DNA of 64,000 nucleotides from JAPOUP01 sp965199865 (lineage in GTDB: Bacteria > Pseudomonadota > Alphaproteobacteria > Rhodobacterales > Rhodobacteraceae), in the NCBI GenBank assembly GCA_965199865.1, contig CBDATU010000011.1:930001-994000 (forward strand), written 5' to 3'. Positions 1-8,397 of this stretch are shown here, piece by piece. Below the pieces are notes generated by a model. It searched no databases, was not told the origin of the DNA, and was given only the letters and a program-made list of their open reading frames with translations. Numbering within the stretch: the stretch's first letter is position 1; each line of letters begins with the position of its first letter. The translations under genes were made by a program, and so were the position numbers.

Positions 1-555
1 TCCGGGCGGTTCCATGGCGCACCCAGACGGGGGCCCGGTGGCGCGACCTTCCGGAACGCTTCGGAAAGTGGAACAGCGTCTCCAGACGGTTCCGGCGCCG
101 GGTGGAGGGCGCGTTTCCGGCCGTGTTTTCAAGAGGATGTCCGGAGAGTTCGACCTTGGGTACGTCCGCGTCGACGGCACGGTCATGGGGGCCACCGGAA
201 GGCGGCCGGCGAAAAGGGGGGCCTCGGGCCAGCGGCCCGGAAGCTCGCGAGGAGACCTGACCGGCAGGGTCCTGGAGGGCCGGACTTTCGGGGCGCTGGT
301 CGCGGACCGGGCGTCCGGTGCCGACTGGCTGGTCTCCGGGCCGGGCGGCGCGAATCGGCCGCAGTGATTCCGTCGCGGTCTAACAGCAGGACCGAGCGTG
401 AGCATGACCGCGGAATGTATGGCTGGCGCCACCGGATCGACAGTTTCCTCGCCGGAAGCAGGGAGTTCCGGGCCGTCGCGACCCGTTACGACAGAACGGT
501 GGCAGGCTTTCGGGCGACGTTTCTTCTGGCGGCGGCCGTGACCGCCGCCAGATGA
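1..555 (+). pseudogene. IS5-family (IS427-like) transposase remnant
   Basis: Pieces of an IS5-type DDE transposase can be read on the plus strand in shifting frames. In frame 3 near 45-100 is the RDLPERFGKWNSV segment typical of the N-terminal part. Frame 2 then gives YVRVDGTVMGAT (first catalytic Asp) and FGALVADRASGADWLV. From about 364, in a third register, comes the C-terminal VIPSRSN, MYGWRHRID and FRAVATRYDRTVAGF block that holds the catalytic Glu region in this family. The stretch between the first Asp and the ADRASGADW block is shorter than in intact relatives, which indicates an internal deletion. The 5' end lies outside the window. It is a dead fragment; the family call is secure, the subgroup less so. 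Confidence 0.75.
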
Positions 556-869
556 TTGTCAACGGGCCCTAACCTGTGGCTCGAAGCCAGGATGCGCTTC
601 ATACTTCCGAGGGACCCTTGCTGCGAATGAATCTGTCTGCCGGGCAATTCCGATTGCGGTTCTGCAACTCACCATCACCGCAGATGCCTGAAACAGCACC
701 GTCACTCATAATCCCCTTTGGATTCAATTTATTGACGCGCAATAAAACATCGCGGAGTCCGCGAGACCTCCCACATGGCCCGTACACATCCATATGCGCT
801 GCCACAGAGTCGTCTGGCCGATCAGCGCTTCGCGGAATTCACCTCCTGGAAACCGGGACTACGCCTGAA
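556..869. other. No recognisable gene
   Basis: About 310 bases between the IS5 remnant and the DUF3237 gene. Short open frames occur on both strands but none has family-like sequence or a convincing ribosome binding site. It probably contains flanking debris of the IS insertion plus the sequence downstream of the leftward operon. Confidence 0.4.
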
Positions 870-1331
870 TCACATGATCTCGTAGAGATCCATCTCAACG
901 GATGATGCGTTGCGCGCTCCGGTCCCAACGAACAGCGTGCGGTTCAGCCAGCTGTAGCGCTCGTCCCCGCATTCCAGGCGGGCCTGTGTTCGCATGTAAT
1001 ATTGATCCTGCGGCACGTTTTCACCAGCCGCAATTCGTGCGATGACCTCGGCCGGACCGTGCCGGAAGCCGTAGTTGACCACCTCAATGACGGCCCCGTC
1101 GTCAGTCTCAAGCGCATATCTCGTATCCAGCTCAGCCACGCCGTCGGCAAGGACAGTCTGCCAATCCGCGCCGATCCCCATGACCCGACCCGTGATCTCG
1201 CCCCGGACCCGTCCACCCAGAATCGGGATAATGCGCCGTGCCCCCGCACGACCCGCACCCATTTCGATGATCGAACCAAGTTCGACGAGAATGTGACAGA
1301 AAGGCTTCAGTTGCGGTGCATTCAGCATCAC
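870..1331 (-). CDS. DUF3237 domain protein
   Basis: A 153-residue protein matching DUF3237, a small beta-barrel family of unknown function. Visible family features are the opening block ending in FCHILVELGSIIEMG, the central GGRVRGEITGRVMGIGADWQ, and the closing YYMRTQARLECGDERYSWLNRTLFVGTG. The length is normal for the family. Its start overlaps the stop of the upstream amidohydrolase gene by 4 bases (ATGA), so the two are translationally coupled. DUF3237 genes often sit beside aromatic or carboxylate catabolic genes, so a role in the same pathway as the amidohydrolase is inferred. No catalytic residues are established for this family, and the substrate is unknown. Confidence 0.8.
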   Translation of the reverse strand: MMLNAPQLKPFCHILVELGSIIEMGAGRAGARRIIPILGGRVRGEITGRVMGIGADWQTVLADGVAELDTRYALETDDGAVIEVVNYGFRHGPAEVIARIAAGENVPQDQYYMRTQARLECGDERYSWLNRTLFVGTGARNASSVEMDLYEIM

Positions 1332-2206
1332 ATAAACCCCAGCAGCCTTGCGGCGTTATTCTTGAGGATATCGGGACGGATCTCGTCCTTGATCGTGATC
1401 CTTTCAAAATCCGAAAGCCATCGTTCCGGAGTGATCATCGGCCAGTCGGATCCGAACAGCACCTTCTTCCTGAGAATGGAATTGCAGTAGCGGACCAGAA
1501 TGTCCGGAAAATACTTCGGCGACCAGCCTGACAGATCAATATAAACGTTGGGCTTGTGCTGCGCGACAGCGAGCGCCTCTTCCTGCCAGGGAAAGCTGGG
1601 ATGGGCCAGAATGATTCTAAGGTCCGGGAAGTCAACTGCCACATCGTCCATATACATTGGATTGGAATACTTAAGCCGCATGCCATTGCCGCCGTGCATG
1701 CCGGATCCGACGCCAGTCTGGCCGGTGTGGAAGAGCGCAATCCCGCCATCCGCCTCTATCGCCTCGTAAAGCGGATAGGCGATCCGGTCGTTGGCAAAAA
1801 ATCCTTGCATTGTAGGGTGAAACTTGAACCCCTTGATTCCGAATTCCCGCATCAGGCGTCTGGCCTCGCGAACGCCGAGCTTTCCCTTGTGCGGATCAAT
1901 CGAAGCGAAGGGAATCAGAACGTCTGCATTCTCGGCGGCCAGTTCGGCAACCTCTTCGTTCCTGTACCGCCTGTAACCGGTTTCTCGCTCGGAATCGACG
2001 GGAAAGATCACCGCAGCGATTCCCTGTTGCCGGTAATGCGCCGCGGTTTCCGGGATGGTCGGGGGATGGCTCCAGCGGGCCCTGAAATATCTGGCCATCG
2101 TCGCCTGCAGCTCGTCATAGCCATCATCAGCATGGGTACCACAGGGTTCTTCAGCATGAGTGTGGATGTCGATCGCGCGGACAGTGTCAAGAACAATCAA
2201 TGCCAT
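1328..2206 (-). CDS. Amidohydrolase family protein (amidohydrolase_2)
   Basis: A 292-residue TIM-barrel metal-dependent hydrolase or decarboxylase of the amidohydrolase_2 family, which includes aminocarboxymuconate-semialdehyde and resorcylate decarboxylases. Metal and active-site motifs appear in order: DIHTHAEEP near the N-terminus (HxH), KGFKFHPTMQGFF, ALFHTGQTG, RIILAHPSFPW and LFGSDWPM (late Asp). Length and motif order fit a complete, cytosolic enzyme. It is the first gene of a two-gene leftward operon with the DUF3237 gene. The annotated ATG is only about one base from the AAGGAG ribosome binding site, so a TTG start two codons later (2200) may be used instead. The substrate cannot be deduced; a carboxylated aromatic or keto acid is plausible. 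Confidence 0.8.
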   Translation of the reverse strand: MALIVLDTVRAIDIHTHAEEPCGTHADDGYDELQATMARYFRARWSHPPTIPETAAHYRQQGIAAVIFPVDSERETGYRRYRNEEVAELAAENADVLIPFASIDPHKGKLGVREARRLMREFGIKGFKFHPTMQGFFANDRIAYPLYEAIEADGGIALFHTGQTGVGSGMHGGNGMRLKYSNPMYMDDVAVDFPDLRIILAHPSFPWQEEALAVAQHKPNVYIDLSGWSPKYFPDILVRYCNSILRKKVLFGSDWPMITPERWLSDFERITIKDEIRPDILKNNAARLLGFM

Positions 2207-2360
2207 TCTCCTTTCACAACCTGATTACGGCGGGGTCGGTGTCATCATAGAGCCGCCTGATCTGGACCGCACGGCACTCAAGGAATGTAGGAATTGTCAG
2301 GGAAGTGGTGCAACTCCTTCATCACGACGCCTGTCAAGCTGGTCGTCGGCAGGTGGATGG

Positions 2361-2368
2361 GGCTAGCT
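2361..2368. repeat. Left 8-bp target site duplication, IS copy 1
   Basis: GGCTAGCT lies immediately left of the inverted repeat that begins CTACCG at 2369. The identical 8 bases occur at 4796-4803 directly after the right inverted repeat, marking a clean single insertion. Confidence 0.9.
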
Positions 2369-4795
2369 CTACCGAGTGATGATAAGTCTGCATCACAACA
2401 GGTTATGGATTTTCTCTCAGGGCGTGCCTCTGGCCAGCCAGGAACCCGATTCGGTGGCCCAGCGCGGCACTGCTCAGGCGGGTCTGGCCGTGCCACATGA
2501 TCTGGTTTCCGGGGTCCGGGTCATGCCTGCGGTTGCGATAGCCTCCGAGATGGGCCACGAGCCGCACGGCATCGCCAAGCTGGTCCGGTGCCGTCAGGCC
2601 GTGCTCGTGCGCATAGTCGCGCAGAAAATCGAGCTCATGATCGGTGAACATCAGTTCGGGCTCGCAGGCGGGAACCTGTCGTCCAAGCAGGGTCATGACC
2701 ATGATCCGCCAGGCGATCACGGCGTTGATGGCGATGGCCCGCTGCAGCCGGTCGGCGGTGCGGAACAGCAGGAACTCGACCCGGCAGCCTGACTTCAGGA
2801 CCCGGAAGAAGTCTTCCACCCGCCAGCGCTGGAGATAGTAGCCGACAACCTCCGCCGCCTCCTTCGCGGTTTTGACCTCGAGCGTCGTCAGCAGGTACCA
2901 CTGGACCGGGGGCCCGTCCTCCGGCGGCGCCGTTTCCACGATATGGACCGCGGTGACCTGGACCGGTTCGGCGCCCTCCATGGCCGCTGTCGCCGGCAGT
3001 GTCACCCTGCGGAACCGCAGCTCGCAGTTCGCCAGACGCCTGCGACGGGCGGGACGCGCCTTCCTGCGGCTGGACTTCAGCCGCTCCGTCAACCCTTCGA
3101 TCTCCACGTCGATCCGGCCATCGGGTGCGCCGCCGCTCATGGTCGCGAACAGTTTCGGCTGACGCGGCCCGAGCACCCGATCATGCTTCGCCCGTACCAG
3201 CAGGTGCACCCGTGGATGACGGCGCCGGGCATCGAACAGCTCGAAAAAGTCCGCCTCCCGATCGCACACGGAGATCACCCGCGTCCTGCCACCAACCTCG
3301 CGCACGGCATCGACCACATCCTCGAAACCGTCAATCCATCGTTGGGTCCCGCGCTGCGCCTCGGCCGCTTCCGGCCGCTTCTTCAGCGCGTCAAATCCCA
3401 GTCTGAGAACGCCAAGCGGAAGCCCCGTGTCCGTCACCGCCAGTGTCGCATGCAGATGCAGGCCGAGGCTCTTCGCACCGGTCTGGTTCCTGCCGATCAG
3501 CTGCAGCCCGTCGGTGCCCGGACGCCGCGCGAAGTTCAGGTCCGTGCCATCCTGGATCGCCAGCACCGTGTGCTGACCGCGCAGGCGCCGAATGCTGCGC
3601 TCACGATGCGGGGCAAGGATGTTCGCGACCGTGACCGCTGATTCCGCCGGCATCTCGATGAGACGGTAGAAGGCGCTGATCGCCGTGCTGTCACTGGCGC
3701 TGCTGGCGTTGATCCTGCCGCCCGGATAAGCCGCCAGCAGACCCGCGCTCTTCACCAGACGCGCCGATAGCCGCCTGTCTCCCAATGGCGCTCCTCCAAA
3801 CTCGTTTGCGGCCCAGTCCGCCGCGTTCAGCCCGTCCCCCGGCTCCAGAACCGGCGCATGGGTGACCTCGGGAACCCCGAGCCTCTTCCGCCAGCCCCGG
3901 GCAAGCTCATACATGAATACCATCTTGACCGTCTTCGCCCGCCGCCTGGCGCGATCCTGACGGCCACGGCCCGCGGTCCGGCCGACGCACAGGAAGTTGG
4001 CCGCCCGCAGGCAGATGCCATCCTGCCCCGCATCGGTGAAGGACTCAACGACATAGGGGCGGAAACCGTAGCGCCCCTCGAAGTCCCGCGGCAGGCGACG
4101 CAGGATGCGGCCGAGCAGATGGCTGGCCAGGTGCGGGCAGCGCACCGAGGGCCGGATCAGGAAACGGCTCAGACAGACAACGCGGTCAAGATGGTCCCGG
4201 CGCTGGACGTCGCTCCAGCCCATCCAGCGGTCGCGCGCCGCTACCCGCAACGCGGCGGCGGAAAACCCGGCCGCACCAAGCCAGCCATGCGCCGAGCCCA
4301 CCAGATAGCGCAGCTGGCAGCCGGCGAAGACCGCCATCCCGTGCGGATGCTCGCGCGCGATCAGGGTGTTCCACAGAGTGCGTTCCGCGGCCGTCGATAC
4401 CAACGTGATCCCGAGCCCGGAAATCTTCGACAGATCTGGAGGAACCCCGGTCGGCTCCGGCACACCCGTCACGAACTGACGGGGCCTGTTGTCCACCGCC
4501 TTCACCTGCGGAGGCGGCAGGACAATGTCCGGCGAGCTGTCGGCAAGGCCCGCCAGGGCTTTCATGCATCCCGCAACCTGCAGACGACCCAACCTGTCGA
4601 CAAACCCGAACTCCCGGCAGATCCTGCGGCCGAGAGCCCTGCGGCTGTCAAACCGTTCCTGCGACAGGATCGCGCCAATCCGCGAGCGCGCCGCCGCGTC
4701 GCGCAAGGTGCGGCTGATCTGGGACTGTGCCATAATGGTGCCGGCATACAGCAACAGATTCCTGTCGTCCAGTCCTTTTTGTCATTACACGGTAG
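2369..4795 (-). mobile_element. IS4-family element with DruA-domain transposase, copy 1
   Basis: A 2427-bp insertion sequence. Its ends are imperfect inverted repeats: CTACCGAGTGATGA at the left, and the reverse complement of the right end reads CTACCGTGTAATGA. It is flanked by a perfect 8-bp target duplication GGCTAGCT. One leftward gene fills it. The length equals copy 3, but the protein is clearly diverged from copies 2 and 3, so this is a sister element and not a recent duplicate. It sits between the amidohydrolase operon and the amino acid catabolic genes and disrupts neither. Confidence 0.92.
2403..4733 (-). CDS. DruA (DUF4338)-IS4 fusion transposase, copy 1
   Basis: A 776-residue transposase in two parts. 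Residues about 15-265 match DUF4338, the DruA protein of the Druantia anti-phage system: GCQLRYLVGSAHGWLGAAGF, RDRWMGWSD, RFLIRPSVRCPHLASHLLGR, RYGFRPYVVESF and the closing GRTAGRGRQDR. Residues from about 305 are a Tn5-like IS4 transposase: a dimerisation/DNA-binding region (WAANEFGGAPLGDRRLSARL), the first catalytic Asp in AIQDGTDLNF, the second in VCDREAD, and the YREK signature with the catalytic Glu in YLQRWRVEDFFRVLK. All catalytic residues are present, so this copy could be active. The start at MAQSQ is chosen by agreement with the other two copies; the frame extends 7 codons further upstream. The role of the DruA part in transposition is unknown. Confidence 0.88.
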   Translation of the reverse strand: MAQSQISRTLRDAAARSRIGAILSQERFDSRRALGRRICREFGFVDRLGRLQVAGCMKALAGLADSSPDIVLPPPQVKAVDNRPRQFVTGVPEPTGVPPDLSKISGLGITLVSTAAERTLWNTLIAREHPHGMAVFAGCQLRYLVGSAHGWLGAAGFSAAALRVAARDRWMGWSDVQRRDHLDRVVCLSRFLIRPSVRCPHLASHLLGRILRRLPRDFEGRYGFRPYVVESFTDAGQDGICLRAANFLCVGRTAGRGRQDRARRRAKTVKMVFMYELARGWRKRLGVPEVTHAPVLEPGDGLNAADWAANEFGGAPLGDRRLSARLVKSAGLLAAYPGGRINASSASDSTAISAFYRLIEMPAESAVTVANILAPHRERSIRRLRGQHTVLAIQDGTDLNFARRPGTDGLQLIGRNQTGAKSLGLHLHATLAVTDTGLPLGVLRLGFDALKKRPEAAEAQRGTQRWIDGFEDVVDAVREVGGRTRVISVCDREADFFELFDARRRHPRVHLLVRAKHDRVLGPRQPKLFATMSGGAPDGRIDVEIEGLTERLKSSRRKARPARRRRLANCELRFRRVTLPATAAMEGAEPVQVTAVHIVETAPPEDGPPVQWYLLTTLEVKTAKEAAEVVGYYLQRWRVEDFFRVLKSGCRVEFLLFRTADRLQRAIAINAVIAWRIMVMTLLGRQVPACEPELMFTDHELDFLRDYAHEHGLTAPDQLGDAVRLVAHLGGYRNRRHDPDPGNQIMWHGQTRLSSAALGHRIGFLAGQRHALRENP

Positions 4796-4803
4796 GGCTA
4801 GCT
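4796..4803. repeat. Right 8-bp target site duplication, IS copy 1
   Basis: GGCTAGCT, identical to 2361-2368, directly after the element's terminal CGGTAG. Confidence 0.9.
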
Positions 4804-4900
4804 TGACGGTCAAATCCGTATTTCGTGCCATTTGTGCCTAGCGGCAGCTTGAAATGCCGCTGCATATAGGAATGATATCGCAAACTCCTACGGCTGGCCG

Positions 4901-6034
4901 ATGAAACACCCGCTCCCAGATCTATTCCAGACCATAATCGGCTTTGACCTGTGGCGCCTGGCTCTGCCGGTGGTATCCCGAAGGGACCATGGCATCGGTT
5001 CGGTAGAAGGCGCCATCGATACTGTCGTGCTGCGTCTCAGCGCTCAATGCGGTGCCGAAGGATGGGGCGAGGCGGCGCCCTGGTCGGTCTTCACCGGAAC
5101 CCCCGAGGCAAGCTACGCCGCCCTTGACCGATATCTGCGACCGCTGGTGGTCGGGCGCCGCGTTGGCGACTCCGCCGCCATCATGGCCGAAGCTCGGCGC
5201 GCCGTCGCACATTGCACTGAAGCCAAGGCAGCCCTGGAATCGGCCCTGCTCGATCTGCAGGGTAACATTCTCGGAGCCCCGGCCTGGGCACTGCTCGGTG
5301 GCAAGGCCCGCGCCTCCGTGCCGCTATCCGTCAGCATCGCCAACCCGGACTTCGACGCTGACATCGATCTGATGCGCCGCATTCGGGATGACGGAGTCCG
5401 CCTGGTCAAGCTGAAGACCGGGTTCGCCGATCATGCGTTCGATATCCGGCGGCTGGAGCGAATCACATCGGAATTTCCGGAATTCGAGGTCCGTGTGGAC
5501 TTCAACCAGGGACTTGAACCTTTCGAAGCCGTCAGCCGAACCCGCGATGTCGCCGAGTTCCGGCCCGCTTTCATCGAACAGCCGGTGCGGGCGGACCAGT
5601 TCCGCCTCATGGCAGACATACGTGCCGCCATCGACGTACCGCTACTCGCCGATGAAAGCGTCTTCGGCCCCGAGGACATGATCCGCGCCATTGCCGGGGA
5701 AATCTGCGACGGCATTTCCGTCAAGATCATGAAATCTGGAGGGTTGATCCGCGCCCAGACCGTCGCCCGCATGGCCGCCGCCGCCGGCATGTGCGCCTAT
5801 GGAGGTGACATGTTCGAGTCGGGACTCGCACATCTCGCAGGTATCCATCTGCTTGCGGCTACGCCAGAGATTTCCCTTGGCTGCGAATTCTACCATGCGC
5901 GTTACCATCTTGTCGAAGACATCCTCGAAGAGCCGTTTCCTATCCAGAATGGAACGGTTACCGTCCCGGACGGGCCGGGGCTGGGGATTCGGCCCGACAT
6001 GGAAAAACTCCGAAGGTACGCCAGACGCGCATGA
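4901..6034 (+). CDS. Enolase-superfamily enzyme, probable cis-3-hydroxy-L-proline dehydratase
   Basis: A 377-residue member of the muconate lactonizing enzyme/mandelate racemase family. The capping domain fills roughly the first 130 residues, followed by the barrel. Visible are the KxK base pair in VKLKTGF, and the three metal ligands in DFNQG, FIEQPV and LADESVF. On the opposite side is the Lys in ISVKIMKSGG. The C-terminal MFESGLAHLAGIHLLAATPE block resembles dehydratases acting on cis-3-hydroxyproline, which yield a pyrroline carboxylate. The neighbours support a cyclic amino acid substrate: a DadA-like oxidoreductase overlapping its stop by 4 bases, a TRAP transporter and 5-oxoprolinase genes. 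An amino acid racemase/epimerase of the same superfamily is the main alternative. It is the first gene of the long rightward cluster. Confidence 0.65.
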   Translation: MKHPLPDLFQTIIGFDLWRLALPVVSRRDHGIGSVEGAIDTVVLRLSAQCGAEGWGEAAPWSVFTGTPEASYAALDRYLRPLVVGRRVGDSAAIMAEARRAVAHCTEAKAALESALLDLQGNILGAPAWALLGGKARASVPLSVSIANPDFDADIDLMRRIRDDGVRLVKLKTGFADHAFDIRRLERITSEFPEFEVRVDFNQGLEPFEAVSRTRDVAEFRPAFIEQPVRADQFRLMADIRAAIDVPLLADESVFGPEDMIRAIAGEICDGISVKIMKSGGLIRAQTVARMAAAAGMCAYGGDMFESGLAHLAGIHLLAATPEISLGCEFYHARYHLVEDILEEPFPIQNGTVTVPDGPGLGIRPDMEKLRRYARRA

Positions 6035-7284
6035 CCAGCACCGTAGCAGTCATCGGAGCCGGAATCGTCGGCACCTCCACGGCTTTGTGGCTTGTCCGGG
6101 ACGGGCACAACGTGATCCTGATCGACCGCTCGGGCCCAGGCGAAGGAACCAGCTACGGCAATGGCGGGGTTCTGGCGAGCTGCTCCATCGTGCCCGTTAC
6201 CGTGCCAGGACTGATCCGCAAGGCACCCTGGATGCTGATGAGCCGTAACAAGCCCCTGTTTCTGAAATGGGCCTACCTGCCCAGGCTGGCTCCCTGGCTG
6301 TCTAAATACCTCCGGCACGCGAATGCCGGGGAAGCCCGGCGAATCGCCGCCGCTCTCTTACCGATCATCGGCGACAGCCTCGCAGACCATCTGGCCCTCG
6401 CTGGCGGCACCCGTGCCGAACGCTGGATCGTTCCGTCGGATTACCTGTTCATCTATGAAAGCCGCACCCATTTCGAAAGCGACGCTTTCGGCTGGTCGCT
6501 TCGCCGTGATGCCGGATTCGAGTGGGAGGAACTAAGTGGCGAGGGATTGAGGGCTTATGACCAATCGTATTCGTCAGGCCTGGATTTCGCCGTCCGGTTA
6601 GGGAATCACGGACGAATTTCCGATCCGGGTCAGTATGTCAAGGATCTTGCGTCGGAAGCCGCGGCTGGCGGCGCACGCATCCTGAAAGCCAGCGTGGAAG
6701 ACATCGTGCGAGCGGATGGCGTGGTGACCGGTGTGAGGGCGGGAGGGGAAACCATTCCCTGCGACGCAGCGGTACTCACCACCGGAGTCTGGTCAGGACC
6801 GCTCTGCGCGAAACTTGGCCTCAGACCTCCGCTCGAGTCGGAGCGCGGCTACCACGTTGAATTCTGGTCTCCATCAGTGATGCCCAGGTCCCCCGCAATG
6901 ATCGCCAGCGGCAAATTCGTCATCACTCCCATGGAGGGAAGGCTGCGTGCCGCCGGAATTGTCGAGTTCGGTGGACTCGATGCCCCCGCGTCGCCGGAGC
7001 CCTTCGACCTTCTCGAACGCAGCCTCATCTCCGCCATTCCGGGACTTCAATGGTCCGAAAAGACGGAGTGGATGGGTCACCGGCCCGCCCTCACTGATTC
7101 GATTCCCGTGATCGGGGAGGTTCCTGGACTTAACGGCGCGTTCGCAGGCTTCGGTCACCACCATGTCGGGCTGACCGGCGGCCCGAAAACCGGCCGTCTG
7201 CTTGCACAGATCGTCTCTGGAAGAAAACCAAACATTGACCTTACCCCCTATTCTCCTGCACGTTTCGCGCGGCAGGCCGGATGA
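6031..7284 (+). CDS. FAD-dependent D-amino-acid dehydrogenase (DadA-like)
   Basis: A 417-residue DAO-family flavoprotein. The N-terminal Rossmann motif VAVIGAGIVGTSTALWL and the following LIDRSGPGEGTSYGNGGVL are typical of DadA-type D-amino-acid dehydrogenases. The C-terminal FAD-binding element reads FGHHHVGLTGGPKTGRLLA. Such enzymes oxidise D-amino acids (including D-hydroxyproline in some bacteria) to imino acids and pass electrons to the respiratory chain at the membrane. Its ATG overlaps the stop of the enolase-superfamily gene (ATGA), so the two are coupled. A D-proline or hydroxyproline isomer as substrate is inferred from context, not shown by the sequence. Confidence 0.78.
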   Translation: MTSTVAVIGAGIVGTSTALWLVRDGHNVILIDRSGPGEGTSYGNGGVLASCSIVPVTVPGLIRKAPWMLMSRNKPLFLKWAYLPRLAPWLSKYLRHANAGEARRIAAALLPIIGDSLADHLALAGGTRAERWIVPSDYLFIYESRTHFESDAFGWSLRRDAGFEWEELSGEGLRAYDQSYSSGLDFAVRLGNHGRISDPGQYVKDLASEAAAGGARILKASVEDIVRADGVVTGVRAGGETIPCDAAVLTTGVWSGPLCAKLGLRPPLESERGYHVEFWSPSVMPRSPAMIASGKFVITPMEGRLRAAGIVEFGGLDAPASPEPFDLLERSLISAIPGLQWSEKTEWMGHRPALTDSIPVIGEVPGLNGAFAGFGHHHVGLTGGPKTGRLLAQIVSGRKPNIDLTPYSPARFARQAG

Positions 7285-7319
7285 GGATGGTCTGCAACCA
7301 ATCAAATGGAAGGAAAGCA

Positions 7320-8297
7320 ATGAGCACCCTAACGAAAATCCTAGCCACTGCGGCGACCGCAGCAGTGGCCGCCACCGCACATGCTGGCGAGAAGTGGGAT
7401 ATGCCTATGGCCTATTCCGGATCAAATTTCCATTCGGTCACCGGCGCGGAATTCGCAAAATGCGTGACCACCGGCACCGGCGGCGACATTGAGATCGTTA
7501 CGCACCCGTCCGGCTCGCTGTTCCCGGGCGCCCAGATCAAGCGGGCGATCCAGACCGGCCAGGTTCCGATCGGCGAACGCCTGCTCTCCGGGCACCAGAA
7601 TGAAAACGCTCTTTTCGGTCTCGACTCGGTACCGTTCCTTGCGACTTCGTTTGACGATGCAGACAAGCTTTGGGAGGTGGCCAAGCCTGTGATTGAAGAG
7701 TTACTGGCCAGCCAGAACCTGACACTGCTTTACGCCGTGCCCTGGCCTCCGCAGGGCCTCTACTTCCGCGATGAGGTGAAATCGGTCGCTGACATGAAGG
7801 GCATCAAGTTCCGCTCCTACAACAATGCCACGTCCAGGCTCGCCGAACTCACCGGAATGCTGCCGGTGACCATTGAGGCCGCCGAGATCAGCCAGGCTTT
7901 CGCCACCGGAGTCGCCGATGCCATGGTATCATCCGGATCGACCGGGTATGACCGCAAGGTATGGGAATCGCTCAACTACTTCTATGAAGTCGATGCCTGG
8001 CTGCCGCGCAATTACGTGATGGTGAACTCTGAGGTCTGGGCTGGCGTATCCGATGCCAACAAGAACGTGATCCAGGCCTGCGCCGGTCTTGCCGAATATG
8101 CCGGAAACTGGCGGTCCAAGGAATATACGGGCTTCACCCTTCAGGGACTGCGCGACGGCGGAATGACCGTTGAACGGGCCAATCCGACCATGACTGCCGA
8201 ACTGAAGGAAATCGGCGTAACCATGACCGCCGAGTGGCTTGAAGCCGCAGGCGCCGAAGGTCAGGCAATCGTCGACGCGTTCAGGGCAATGCAGTGA
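7320..8297 (+). CDS. dctP: TRAP transporter substrate-binding protein
   Basis: A 325-residue periplasmic solute-binding protein of the DctP family. The ATG at 7320 is chosen because GGAAGGAAAG lies just upstream and it opens directly into a signal peptide (positively charged start, then LATAATAAVAATAHAGE with a cleavage site). In-frame starts further upstream would add an unlikely extension. The mature part has the family pattern: GLYFRDEVKSVADMKGIKFRSYN followed by TIEAAEISQAFATGVADAM, which forms the carboxylate-binding arginine region. It captures an organic acid or amino acid for the membrane components encoded next. The ligand is not predictable; the neighbours suggest a proline- or pyroglutamate-like compound. 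Confidence 0.88.
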   Translation: MSTLTKILATAATAAVAATAHAGEKWDMPMAYSGSNFHSVTGAEFAKCVTTGTGGDIEIVTHPSGSLFPGAQIKRAIQTGQVPIGERLLSGHQNENALFGLDSVPFLATSFDDADKLWEVAKPVIEELLASQNLTLLYAVPWPPQGLYFRDEVKSVADMKGIKFRSYNNATSRLAELTGMLPVTIEAAEISQAFATGVADAMVSSGSTGYDRKVWESLNYFYEVDAWLPRNYVMVNSEVWAGVSDANKNVIQACAGLAEYAGNWRSKEYTGFTLQGLRDGGMTVERANPTMTAELKEIGVTMTAEWLEAAGAEGQAIVDAFRAMQ

Positions 8298-8345
8298 GGC
8301 ACAAATCTGGGCTGATCCAGACAGAGCCACAGTGCCATTAAGTGT

Positions 8346-8370
8346 GCCGCCCCGGATAATCCGGGGCGGC
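8346..8370 (+). promoter_or_regulatory. Strong hairpin between dctP and dctQ
   Basis: A perfect 10-bp GC-rich inverted repeat (GCCGCCCCGG / CCGGGGCGGC) with a 5-base loop. No run of T follows, so it is more likely a 3'-end stabiliser or partial read-through terminator. That would give more of the binding protein than of the membrane subunits, a common arrangement in binding-protein transport operons. Confidence 0.6.
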
Positions 8371-8397
8371 CTATGTAGTTCGCTTTGGGAGGCTGCC

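Noticed and set aside
3858..4841. 327-codon plus-strand open frame across the right half of IS copy 1
   Set aside because: Antisense of the DruA domain region; composition typical of a GC-rich shadow frame, and it crosses the element end.
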